In this document: positions 33,252 to 41,857 of the stretch, piece after piece | Layout of the letters: every line of letters begins with the position of its first letter | How positions within the stretch are numbered: position 1 is the stretch's first letter | Assembly (NCBI GenBank): GCA_037440065.1 | Contig: JBBIUV010000015.1 | Span: 434,001-498,000 of the forward strand | Source: UBA1563 sp037440065 | GTDB lineage: Bacteria > Bacteroidota > Ignavibacteria > Ignavibacteriales > Ignavibacteriaceae | Direction: 5' to 3' | DNA length: 64,000 nt | Notes under the pieces: model-generated | What the model saw: the letters and a program-made list of their open reading frames with translations, nothing else | The model's database searches: none | What the model was told of the DNA's origin: nothing | Translations under genes and position numbers: made by a program

Positions 33252-34024
33252 CGGACATTTTAGTCACTGATTTTATTTTACTTCTTTTAATTTTTGTGAG
33301 GATCGCAACCACGTTTTTTGCGGCTCCCGTTATGGGGCATACTTCAATTCCAACGCTCTCGAAAATTTTCATCGGGATGATACTTTCATACATGGTTTTT
33401 TTATCGATTGATAAATCTGCTATAAAAATTGAAGTGAGCTTGTGGTTCCTAGCTGCAAATGCGATAAAAGAAATTCTTTCCGGTTTGTTGATGGGATTTA
33501 TGCTGCACATCGTTTTTCACGGAATCTCCTTTGCCGGTTCATTGATCGGATTTGATTTAGGTTTATCAATGGCGGAAACGTTTAATCCGATGGCAGAAAC
33601 ACAAGGGAACGTAATCGGCGAATTGATCTACTTTGCAACAATTCTTCTCTTCTTTTTAATCGACGGGCATCATTATTTAATTAGAGGATTGGTTTATTCT
33701 TTTACCGTTATTCCTATTGGAAAATTTACAATCACCGCATCTGTATTTCAACTGCTGATCAAATATTCCGGTTTGGTATTTATCATCGCCATTAAAATTG
33801 CCTCTCCGATCTTAGTTTCGTTTTTTCTTATCACCATTGCTGAAGGAATTATTGCAAGAGTAATTCCGCAGATGCAAATATTTTTTGTTACCCAGCCGTT
33901 AAGGATTGGGATCGGACTTCTTTTCCTTACTACGCTCGTTCCGATTTATGTTTATGCTATCAAAGGGTTGTTAAAAGGATTTGAAGACAACCTCTTCACA
34001 TTAATAAAAGCGATGGGCTCATAG
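33248..34024 (+). CDS. fliR: Flagellar export gate protein FliR
   Basis: Polytopic export-gate protein of 258 residues with about six hydrophobic helices. Family markers include RIATTFFAAPVMGH near the N-terminus, GFDLGLSMAETFNP in the middle and AEGIIARVIPQMQIFFVTQPLRIGIG toward the end. One copy joins five FliP in the gate. Confidence 0.95.
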   Translation: MTDILVTDFILLLLIFVRIATTFFAAPVMGHTSIPTLSKIFIGMILSYMVFLSIDKSAIKIEVSLWFLAANAIKEILSGLLMGFMLHIVFHGISFAGSLIGFDLGLSMAETFNPMAETQGNVIGELIYFATILLFFLIDGHHYLIRGLVYSFTVIPIGKFTITASVFQLLIKYSGLVFIIAIKIASPILVSFFLITIAEGIIARVIPQMQIFFVTQPLRIGIGLLFLTTLVPIYVYAIKGLLKGFEDNLFTLIKAMGS

Positions 34025-34026
34025 CA

Positions 34027-35109
34027 ATGGCTGAATCCGAAGGTCAGGAAAAAACTGAACAGGCGTCCGGGAAGAAACTTTCGGACGCCAGAGAAAAAGG
34101 TCAAGTTGCCAAAAGTCAGGAACTAAATTCACTGGCTTTATTTGGTGCGGGAATGATGCTCATTTTTTTATCGCAGCAATTTTTAAGCGGAAGAATTTCT
34201 TCGCTCACTATAAAAACATTCAAAACACTTGATATCCTAACAATAAACAGAAACTCTGTTCAGGAAATACTTCTTGAAGATGCTTATTTTTTACTAACCA
34301 CACTCGCTCCAATCTTAGGCGGATTGGTTGTTATTGCATTTGTGGTTAATGTTGCGCAGGTTGGGTTTAAATTCAGCGCTAAAGCGTTAATGCCGACCGG
34401 TGCTAAATTTAATCCTATCACCAAAATAAAAGGGATGTTTTTTTCGTCCCGTTCTTTTGTTGAAGTTTCAAAATCACTCCTCAAACTCATCATTATCGGA
34501 GTGTTTACCTATTTTGTTCTTGCTGATCTGATAACAAAATCCACCGCATTGGTTGAACTTTCGATGCCGGAAATTGCCAATTTTCTTCTTGATTCGGCTT
34601 ACACGCTCCTTTGGAAAATTTCAATGGTCTTTGCAATCATAGCCGGAGTTGATTTTATTTTTCAGCGTTATAAGTTCAAGCAAGATATGATGATGACAAA
34701 ACAAGAGGTAAAAGAAGAAAATAAGCAGAGCGAAGGCGATCCGCTTATTAAATCGCGTATTAAAAGAATGCAATTGCAGGCAGCCAGAAGTCGTATGATG
34801 GGGGATGTTCCCAAAGCTGATGTTGTAATTACTAACCCGACACACTACGCCATCGCAATAAAATATGATCTTGATAAAGATTCCGCTCCGAGAGTTTTAG
34901 CTAAAGGAGTTGATTCGTTAGCCCAAAGAATTAAAGAAGTTGCTGTTAAAAATAATGTTCCGTTGCATGAAGACAGACAGTTGGCAAGAGCGTTGTACAA
35001 ACTTTGCGACGTCGGCGATCAGATACCGCAATCGTTATTCAAAGCTGTGGCACAAATATTGGCGTATATTTTCCAATTAAAGAATTATCGGAAAAAGACA
35101 ATAGTATAA
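34027..35109 (+). CDS. flhB: Flagellar export switch protein FlhB
   Basis: Export-gate protein of 360 residues. The first residues EKTEQASGKKLSDAREKGQV are typical, four membrane helices follow, and the cytoplasmic domain contains the autocleavage site Asn270-Pro271-Thr272-His273 (NPTHYAIAIKYD). Cleavage allows the switch from rod/hook to filament substrates together with FliK. Complete and normal in length. Confidence 0.96.
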   Translation: MAESEGQEKTEQASGKKLSDAREKGQVAKSQELNSLALFGAGMMLIFLSQQFLSGRISSLTIKTFKTLDILTINRNSVQEILLEDAYFLLTTLAPILGGLVVIAFVVNVAQVGFKFSAKALMPTGAKFNPITKIKGMFFSSRSFVEVSKSLLKLIIIGVFTYFVLADLITKSTALVELSMPEIANFLLDSAYTLLWKISMVFAIIAGVDFIFQRYKFKQDMMMTKQEVKEENKQSEGDPLIKSRIKRMQLQAARSRMMGDVPKADVVITNPTHYAIAIKYDLDKDSAPRVLAKGVDSLAQRIKEVAVKNNVPLHEDRQLARALYKLCDVGDQIPQSLFKAVAQILAYIFQLKNYRKKTIV

Positions 35110-35110
35110 C

Positions 35111-37159
35111 GTGAAAAATTTCGGCAAAAATAGCGATATCTTTTTAGCCATCGGATTAATCTTAATCCTTGGATTGATGTTAATTCCACTCCCGGCTGGA
35201 ATTTTGGATTTTCTTCTCGCATTAAATATTACTGCAGCAGTATTAATTCTTGTAGTTTCGCTCTACATTCAGTCTCCGCTTGATATCTCTATTTTCCCCG
35301 GATTGTTGTTAGTTTTAACACTTTTCAGATTAGCGCTTAACATCAGCTCAACCCGATTAATTTTAATTGAAGGTTACGCCGGAAAAGTGATCGAAACATT
35401 CGGACAATTTGTCGTCAGTGGAAATTATGTCGTCGGATTTATCATCTTTATTATTTTGGTGATCATTCAGTTCATTGTAATTATTAAAGGTTCCGGAAGA
35501 ATTTCTGAAGTTGCCGCTCGTTTTACTTTGGATGCAATGCCCGGTAAACAGATGGCGATCGACGCCGATCTTAACACCGGTTTGATAAATGACAAAGAAG
35601 CAAGAATCAGAAGAGAAAATATTAGCCGTGAAGCAGAATTTTACGGAGCAATGGATGGAGCCAGCAAATTTGTTAAAGGAGATGCGGTTGCCGGACTTTT
35701 AATTAACGGAATAAATATCATCGGTGGTTTCATCATCGGTGTTGCCGAAAAGGGAATGACCTTTACCGATGCGCTCCATAATTACACGATATTAACCATC
35801 GGTGATGGTTTAGTCTCGCAAATTCCCGCACTTATTATTGCAACAGCAGCCGGTTTGGTAGTTACAAGAAGCGCTTCAGGCAGTGCTCTTGATATCCAAA
35901 TGAAAACCCAATTGCTTGCCAATCCCAGAGTTTTGGGAACAGTTGCCGGAGCGATATTGCTCTTTGCCTTGGTTCCCGGAATGCCGTTTTTCCCGTTCCT
36001 AATACTCGGAACGACGCTTGGAGTCGGTTCTTATTTTACTAAAAAGAAAATGAAAGAATTAAAAACCATTCCTTCTCAAGAAGAAATTAGCCCCGAACCG
36101 GCAGAAGAAAAAGTTGAACAATATTTACAAGTTGATCCGATTGAAATTGAAATTGGTTACGGTTTAATTAGCTTGGTAGATGAGAAACAAGGAGGTAATT
36201 TATTCCAAAAGATTTCATCAACCAGAAAATTCATTGCTTTGGAATATGGAATTTTAATTCCTCCGGTTAGAGTGCGCGATAATCTGCAACTCGATCCTAA
36301 CGAGTACATCATCAAAATAAAAGGAAATATTGTAGCTTCTTTTGAAATTTATACCGACCGTTATCTTGCCATGAATCCCGGAAATGTTCAAGATGAATTG
36401 GATGGAATTCCAACCCGCGACCCGGCATTTAATCTGCAAAGCTATTGGATAACCGAAGAAGAAAAGGACAAAGCCGAACTTTTAGAATTTACGGTTGTTG
36501 ACAGTATTTCTGTTCTCTCAACACATCTCCAAGAAACTTTGAAGAAAAATTTTGACAAAATTTTAACGCGACAAGCGGTTAAACAACTTCTTGAAAACTT
36601 GAAAAAAGAATATCCGGCTGTAATTGAAGATATCAATCAAGATGTGCTCACACTTGGAACGATTCAAAAAGTTCTGCAAAATCTGTTAAGGGAATTTATC
36701 CCAATCAAAGATTTGGTGCAGATTTTGGAAGCTCTTGTTGATTATTCCAAAGTAACTAAAAACGTTGATGTACTTACCGAATATGTACGCCATACTATCG
36801 GTGACACCATCGCGAATTTGTACAAAGACAACAACAACATCATTCGTGCGATGGCTTTGGGAGATCAACTGGAAACGTTAATTACAAAATCATTGCAGAA
36901 TCAAAAAGAAGCGGTACAATCATTAGGGCTTAGTCCAATTTTCTTAAAAGAAATAAATTCAGATATACAGGTTGGACTTGACAAATTTAAAGAAGTAGGA
37001 TATACACCGATAGTGCTTACTTCGGCAACAATCCGTCCCTATTTTTACCGCTTAATAAATTCAAGTTTTCCGGACGTTGCTGTTCTTTCTTATTCAGAAC
37101 TTCCGCCAAATATCGAAATAGAATTTGTAGACCGTGTAGAGGTAACTTATGCAAATTAA
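35111..37159 (+). CDS. flhA: Flagellar export gate protein FlhA
   Basis: Large export-gate protein of 682 residues from GTG 35111. About eight membrane helices fill the first 320 residues, with the conserved FHIPEP-like block (SPLDISIFPGLLLVLTLFRLALN), RFTLDAMPGKQMAIDADLN and GDGLVSQIPALIIATAAGLVVTR. The cytoplasmic domain (about 350-682) docks chaperone-substrate complexes. Overlaps flhF by 11 bases. Confidence 0.96.
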   Translation: MKNFGKNSDIFLAIGLILILGLMLIPLPAGILDFLLALNITAAVLILVVSLYIQSPLDISIFPGLLLVLTLFRLALNISSTRLILIEGYAGKVIETFGQFVVSGNYVVGFIIFIILVIIQFIVIIKGSGRISEVAARFTLDAMPGKQMAIDADLNTGLINDKEARIRRENISREAEFYGAMDGASKFVKGDAVAGLLINGINIIGGFIIGVAEKGMTFTDALHNYTILTIGDGLVSQIPALIIATAAGLVVTRSASGSALDIQMKTQLLANPRVLGTVAGAILLFALVPGMPFFPFLILGTTLGVGSYFTKKKMKELKTIPSQEEISPEPAEEKVEQYLQVDPIEIEIGYGLISLVDEKQGGNLFQKISSTRKFIALEYGILIPPVRVRDNLQLDPNEYIIKIKGNIVASFEIYTDRYLAMNPGNVQDELDGIPTRDPAFNLQSYWITEEEKDKAELLEFTVVDSISVLSTHLQETLKKNFDKILTRQAVKQLLENLKKEYPAVIEDINQDVLTLGTIQKVLQNLLREFIPIKDLVQILEALVDYSKVTKNVDVLTEYVRHTIGDTIANLYKDNNNIIRAMALGDQLETLITKSLQNQKEAVQSLGLSPIFLKEINSDIQVGLDKFKEVGYTPIVLTSATIRPYFYRLINSSFPDVAVLSYSELPPNIEIEFVDRVEVTYAN

Positions 37160-38285
37160 AAAATATACTGCTCCAACTTTAAAAGAAGCAACCGCAAAGA
37201 TGAAACAAGAACTTGGTGGTGAAGCGATCATTTTAAGCACGAGAATTATTGAAGCAGATTTACAACAAAACAGAAAAAAAATGTTCGAGTTGACAGTTGG
37301 GATCGAAAAGGTGGCTGCACCGCAGAAAAGAACTCCCGCCTCGATTAAAGTAAGCCATGCAAAAAAAAGTTTGTACGATGAGTTGAAAAGCATTTCTGAA
37401 AAAGTTTATCCCAAAGGTGATGCTTCAACGAAACAGCCAGTTGTTGAACGTCCTGCTGCACAAAAAGCAAAAACAAAACCGGCGCAGGAATCCGTTCTTG
37501 GAAAAGAATTAAAAGAAATCGTCGATACGCTTATATACCGTGAAGTTCACAAACCGATCATCACTTCAATTCTCGGTCAATTGGAAAAGCAGAAGAGTTT
37601 TTTGCATCCATCCACAATAGATAGTTACGTACTTCAAAGTATCGCTTCGATGATTCCTGTTAAAAATTTTGAACTTCGGAAAAAAGGAAAACCGACAGTA
37701 ATTTCTTTAGTCGGTCCTACAGGAGTTGGAAAAACAACGTGCATCGCAAAGTTAGCGGTCATCTCAAAAATATTACACAATCTTGATGTCGGCTTGATCT
37801 CAAGCGATACCTACAGGTTGGGTGCAATCGATCAGCTAAAAATATTTTCTGAAATAAGCAACATCGACATGCTTGTTGCTTATGAACCGGAAGATATGCC
37901 GAAATTGATAGAGAGCTTCAAAAAGAAAGATGTGATCTTTATTGATACCGCGGGAAGAAGTCAAAAGAGTTTAGACCAACTGAAAAAGACAAAAGAGTAT
38001 TTAGATTCCATAAAGGTTGATGAAACGTATTTGGTTTTAAGTTCAACCGGGAATTCTAAAAATCTTTATGACACAGCAGAAAAATTTAAAATATTCGATT
38101 ACAACGCGTTGATTTTTACAAAGTTGGATGAAGCCGTTGTATACGGAAATATCTTGAATGTTGCCGTTAATTTTAATACGCCGGTAACTTTTCTGTCGAA
38201 CGGGCAGGTAATCCCCGATGATATTATTGCTGCGGATAAAGAGTTTATCGCAAAAATTGTTTACACCGGAAAGATGCACAAATGA
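37149..38285 (+). CDS. flhF: Flagellar SRP-like GTPase FlhF
   Basis: GTPase of 378 residues that sets flagellar position and number. N-terminal B domain (YTAPTLKEATAKMKQELGGEAIILSTR), a linker, the N domain, then the G domain with the P-loop GPTGVGKTT from residue 189, SSDTYRLGAIDQL, DTAGRSQKS and the FTKLDEA specificity motif. Works with FlhG, whose gene starts in the flhF stop codon (ATGA). Confidence 0.95.
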   Translation: MQIKKYTAPTLKEATAKMKQELGGEAIILSTRIIEADLQQNRKKMFELTVGIEKVAAPQKRTPASIKVSHAKKSLYDELKSISEKVYPKGDASTKQPVVERPAAQKAKTKPAQESVLGKELKEIVDTLIYREVHKPIITSILGQLEKQKSFLHPSTIDSYVLQSIASMIPVKNFELRKKGKPTVISLVGPTGVGKTTCIAKLAVISKILHNLDVGLISSDTYRLGAIDQLKIFSEISNIDMLVAYEPEDMPKLIESFKKKDVIFIDTAGRSQKSLDQLKKTKEYLDSIKVDETYLVLSSTGNSKNLYDTAEKFKIFDYNALIFTKLDEAVVYGNILNVAVNFNTPVTFLSNGQVIPDDIIAADKEFIAKIVYTGKMHK

Positions 38286-39136
38286 ACGGGCAAGCCCGGA
38301 GGATCTTTGAACTCCAGCGATTAGAAAAAAAAAGAGCAAAGACAAATTCTCCGCAAAAGGGAAAAATTTTTGCGTTCACATCGGGCAAAGGAGGAACCGG
38401 AAAAACTTTCCTCGCGGTAAATATTGCAGCATCACTTGCAAAGCAAGGACAGAAAGTTCTCCTGATCGATTTTGATTACAATCTCTCCAACGTCCATATT
38501 TTACTTGATGTGATACCGGAGAAAACACTTTCCTTGTTTTTTTTGAATAAAGAGTTGCTTCCTAATCTTATTACAGAAGTTGAACCTAATTTGCCATGCA
38601 TTTTTGGTGATTCAGGTTTGCAAGATTTTCCAAAACTTACCGTTGGGGCAATCGCCAATTTTTTTGATCAACTGAGAAGGATTGAACATCTCTTTGATTT
38701 TATTTTGGTTGATACAGCTTCAGGCAGCAATACAGAAACACTTGAAATTCTTTCGTACGCAGATCAATGCGTTCTTATTACTTCTCCTGAACCAACATCG
38801 GTGATGGATGCATACGCAGTATTGAAACTGCTGAACGGATGTGGTTTTACCGGAAGAAAAAATATTATCGTCAATAAATCGGAAGACAAAAACACCGCCG
38901 ACATCACCTTCCTGAACTTGAAAACTGCAGTCGATCACTTCTTAAAGATCGAAATAAAATTTTTAGGATTTGTGAACAACGATGCGGCTGTAAGCCGGTC
39001 AATTATGGCTCAAACCCCACTTATCAACCGTCAACCTGATTCAAGTATCGCTCTCCAGATCAATGAATTAGCCGCAAATCTTGTTAAAAACATCCATGTG
39101 GCTAATATTCAACAAGCCGGGCAAATCCAGTTTTAA
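38282..39136 (+). CDS. flhG: MinD-like ATPase FlhG
   Basis: Cytoplasmic/membrane-associated ATPase of 284 residues. The deviant Walker A motif SGKGGTGKT is near residues 34-42, with switch motifs in DFDYNLSNVHILL and LVDTASGSN. The start NGQARRIFELQR resembles the N-terminal DQAxxL activator helix with which FlhG stimulates FlhF. The protein limits flagellar number. Last gene of the fliL operon. Confidence 0.93.
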   Translation: MNGQARRIFELQRLEKKRAKTNSPQKGKIFAFTSGKGGTGKTFLAVNIAASLAKQGQKVLLIDFDYNLSNVHILLDVIPEKTLSLFFLNKELLPNLITEVEPNLPCIFGDSGLQDFPKLTVGAIANFFDQLRRIEHLFDFILVDTASGSNTETLEILSYADQCVLITSPEPTSVMDAYAVLKLLNGCGFTGRKNIIVNKSEDKNTADITFLNLKTAVDHFLKIEIKFLGFVNNDAAVSRSIMAQTPLINRQPDSSIALQINELAANLVKNIHVANIQQAGQIQF

Positions 39137-39188
39137 CTTTTCTTCTAAAATCATCACCAATTAGCCTTTTTTCATTTTTTTAAGCCGA

Positions 39189-39212
39189 ATACCAAGTGGT
39201 ATAGTATTTGGT
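39189..39212 (+). promoter_or_regulatory. Palindrome and sigma-54-like element before fliA operon
   Basis: ATACCA-AG-TGGTAT at 39189-39202 is a perfect 6-bp inverted repeat and overlaps TGGTATAGTATTTGGT (39197-39212), which has GG-N10-GG spacing reminiscent of sigma-54 sites but differs at the -24 C and -12 C. A repressor or activator operator is an alternative reading. The downstream start is 29 bases away, the same spacing as at fliL and flgB. Confidence 0.35.
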
Positions 39213-39240
39213 TCTTTTGAGTTAAAAAAGAGTTATAAAA

Positions 39241-39453
39241 ATGAACAAAATAGTATTACAAGTCGGTCTTCTTATCTTCTCTATTTCTATTATTTATTAT
39301 AGCAGTAGAAACATTCCTTTGGAAGATATTCTTCTTCGCTCGATCATCATTTTTTTAGCTTTTACATTACTAACTGGATTGATCGTGCTCATGTTCATGA
39401 AATCAATCAATAAAGTTTCCTTCGAGAAGAATAAACAGACAAATTTAAATTAA
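39241..39453 (+). CDS. Small two-helix membrane protein upstream of fliA
   Basis: Protein of 70 residues, not recognised. Two hydrophobic helices (about 5-20 and 31-53) and a Lys/Asn-rich cytoplasmic tail. It is preceded by a promoter-like region and is followed after 19 bases by fliA, so it probably heads the long operon. Size and context would allow a role as a membrane regulator or peptide that modulates FliA, but there is no sequence evidence for that. Confidence 0.65.
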   Translation: MNKIVLQVGLLIFSISIIYYSSRNIPLEDILLRSIIIFLAFTLLTGLIVLMFMKSINKVSFEKNKQTNLN

Positions 39454-39472
39454 TAGAAGAAAGTATATCAAA

Positions 39473-40099
39473 ATGGCAGACTCAAATTTATGGACGGAAT
39501 ACAAAACCGCTCCAACAGACGCAATTAAAAAGAAGATTGTTCTGAGTTACATAAAATTGGTTTACTATGTGATTCACCATTCTAAATTTATCAACATCAA
39601 CATCCTTGATGAGCGCGATTATCTTCAATATGGAATTGAAGGACTTAGCGAAGCGATCGACCGTTTTGATCCCGAATATGGGACAAAATTCGAGACCTAT
39701 GCTATCAAAAGGATCCGTGGAAAAATTATTGACGAACTAAGAAAACTTCAGAAAAAGCCAAGAGTTTTTAACAGCGCAAATGATGAAGTTATTTATACGA
39801 ACATTCCTCTTAGCCACACAACTGATGATGAAGAAGGATACTCATTGGAAGAAGTTATTCCGAATGATTCCATTTTACCAGATGAATCATTGGAAAAAAA
39901 TGAAATGAAAGAATTCCTAATTGCAGCCATCAATAAATTGCCTGAACGTGACCGCCAAATTATCAGTCTTTACTATTATGAAAATCTCGGTTATAAAGAA
40001 ATTGCACAAGTGCTTAATATTACCGTATCGCGAGTTTCTCAAGTTCATACCCGGATCATCGAATCTCTAAAATCTAAACTGGCATTTACTACAGTATAA
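39473..40099 (+). CDS. fliA: Flagellar sigma factor FliA (sigma-28), short form
   Basis: Sigma-70 family protein of 208 residues. Sigma-2 is at about 15-90 (YLQYGIEGLSEAIDRFDPEYGTKFETYAIKRIRGKIIDELR), the promoter-melting and -10 binding part; sigma-4 at about 146-206 (INKLPERDRQIISLYYYENLGYKEIAQVLNITVSRVSQVHTR) binds the -35. The segment between (about 91-145) is acidic and some 35-40 residues shorter than in E. coli FliA, and the helices of sigma-3 are not recognisable. Its likely targets are the TAAA-N15-NNCGATAA promoters at 179, 2769, 3464 and 6657. No FlgM gene is seen in the window. ATG 39473 lacks a strong ribosome site. Confidence 0.9.
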   Translation: MADSNLWTEYKTAPTDAIKKKIVLSYIKLVYYVIHHSKFININILDERDYLQYGIEGLSEAIDRFDPEYGTKFETYAIKRIRGKIIDELRKLQKKPRVFNSANDEVIYTNIPLSHTTDDEEGYSLEEVIPNDSILPDESLEKNEMKEFLIAAINKLPERDRQIISLYYYENLGYKEIAQVLNITVSRVSQVHTRIIESLKSKLAFTTV

Positions 40100-40103
40100 G
40101 ACT

Positions 40104-40970
40104 ATGATAGAAGTAGAAACAAGATCAAACTATTATAAGAACTTTCTTCGCAACGTTCAAAATTTGCCTTCGGTACCTTACTTGATGATCGAGGTTACAA
40201 AATTGTTGGATAATCCCAAAACCAGCGCATCGGAATTGGGTTTGGTGATCAGTAGAGATCAAGGACTCGTTGCAAAAATTTTAACCGTTGCTAATTCTCC
40301 TCTTTACGGATTACCGAGAAGAGTTTCAACGATTGAATTTGCCATTGTTATTCTTGGATTTGATCACATTAAAAATATTGTTATTGCACTTTCCATGATT
40401 GAAGCTTTCAAAAATTTAACAGAAAAGTCATGGAACAAAAAAGCATTTTGGGTTCATTCTTTAGTTACCGCTGCTGCTTCAAAAAGAATCGCCGATGATA
40501 TCGGTTATCCGAAATCGGGAGAAGCTTTCACAGCGGGATTACTTCACGACCTAGGCATCTCTGTTATTCAACGTTACTTCAAAGATGAATTCACTGCAAT
40601 TTGTGAGTTGGTAGAAAATCAACAAATGAGATTTGTTAATGCTGAAGCACAAATTCTCGGCATCACTCATCAGGAGATTGGTTCCTTCCTTGCTGAAAAA
40701 TGGAATCTTCCAAAAATTTTAAGCGATTCTATGCTCAACCATCATGAACCATCAAAAAATAGCGGCGACAATGTACTTTCTGCAATTGTTCACCTCGCGG
40801 ATTTCATGACTCAAAGATTTGGTATCGGCAGTTTTAGCTGGGATGAAAACTATGCGTTGGATGAAGGAATTATCCCGATCTTAAGACTTGGCAACCTTGA
40901 TTACTTAAACAAATTTATAGACAGCTACGAAACTTTATTTAAACATCAAATAGAATCATTAAAAATTTAA
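40104..40970 (+). CDS. HDOD domain protein (first of pair)
   Basis: Cytoplasmic protein of 288 residues consisting of one HDOD domain. It has the LPSVPYLMIEVTKLLDNPKTSASELGLVISRDQGLVAKIL start, ANSPLYGLPRRVSTIEFAI, a histidine in HSLVTAAA and GLLHDLG. HDOD proteins are related to HD phosphohydrolases but usually lack the full metal site and act as signalling modules. It lies 4 bases after fliA and 5 before a paralogue, so it likely modulates flagellar gene expression or motor function. Confidence 0.88.
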   Translation: MIEVETRSNYYKNFLRNVQNLPSVPYLMIEVTKLLDNPKTSASELGLVISRDQGLVAKILTVANSPLYGLPRRVSTIEFAIVILGFDHIKNIVIALSMIEAFKNLTEKSWNKKAFWVHSLVTAAASKRIADDIGYPKSGEAFTAGLLHDLGISVIQRYFKDEFTAICELVENQQMRFVNAEAQILGITHQEIGSFLAEKWNLPKILSDSMLNHHEPSKNSGDNVLSAIVHLADFMTQRFGIGSFSWDENYALDEGIIPILRLGNLDYLNKFIDSYETLFKHQIESLKI

Positions 40971-40975
40971 CTCCT

Positions 40976-41857
40976 ATGGAAATTATCACAACTCAAACTC
41001 AGCGCAGAACAAAAACCGAAATGGTGTTAGCAAATATTTTTAAACTGCCACCGATTCCCAAAGTGCTTTTAGAATCGTCAAAAATATTGGAGTCAAAAGC
41101 CCCCAAATCAAAGTTACTTGTTGATGTTATATCAAAAGATCAAAGTCTTGTAACAAAAGTGTTGAGTATAGCAAACTCTCCTTTATTCGGTTTGCAGAGA
41201 AAAGTTACTTCAATGGATTTCGCCATTTTAGTTCTCGGTTTTAGCGAATTGAAAAAAATTATCTCGGCTCTATCGGTTATTGAAACATTTAAAAACAAAA
41301 CCGATAAATATCTCGATCAAAAAGAATTTTGGCTCCACTCATTCCTTACCGGAAGTATTTCAGAAAAAATTGCTGAAGATGTCGGATTTCAGGTAAAAGG
41401 TGAAGCTTTCTTAGCGGGCTTTTTACACGATATGGGAGTCGCAGTTATCCATCGTTTTTTTCATTCAAACTTCGTTACTATCTCAGAGCTTCAAGAGACG
41501 TCAGGTTTAAGTTTGTTGGAAGCCGAAACCGAAGTGCTCGGAATGAATCACGCTGAAATAGGAGCCTTTCTTGCCGAAAATTGGAATTTCCCTCCTTCAT
41601 TGTGTGATGTTATTAAAAATCATCATACACCAAATGAGTCGTTAAGTAATTTCCTTTTGGCTTCAATTATTCACCTGGCCGATTACACAACAAATCATTT
41701 TAAGATCGGTCATTTTGAAATTGATAAAAAATTGGAACTTGATTGGGAAGCTTTGAAGAATATGAGAATCCATTCTGAAGAAGAATTGGCGACACTTATC
41801 TCCGGTTATGAAGAATTTCTTAAAGAACAATCTGAAGCTGTAAGGTATTTAAATTGA
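40976..41857 (+). CDS. HDOD domain protein (second of pair)
   Basis: Single HDOD domain of 293 residues, paralogous to the preceding gene along its whole length: LPPIPKVLLESSKILESKAPKS, ANSPLFGLQRKVTSMDFAI, HSFLTGS and GFLHDMGVAVIHRF can be lined up with it. The tandem pair probably arose by duplication. It overlaps the following kinase-like gene by 4 bases, which suggests that these products act together. Confidence 0.88.
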   Translation: MEIITTQTQRRTKTEMVLANIFKLPPIPKVLLESSKILESKAPKSKLLVDVISKDQSLVTKVLSIANSPLFGLQRKVTSMDFAILVLGFSELKKIISALSVIETFKNKTDKYLDQKEFWLHSFLTGSISEKIAEDVGFQVKGEAFLAGFLHDMGVAVIHRFFHSNFVTISELQETSGLSLLEAETEVLGMNHAEIGAFLAENWNFPPSLCDVIKNHHTPNESLSNFLLASIIHLADYTTNHFKIGHFEIDKKLELDWEALKNMRIHSEEELATLISGYEEFLKEQSEAVRYLN

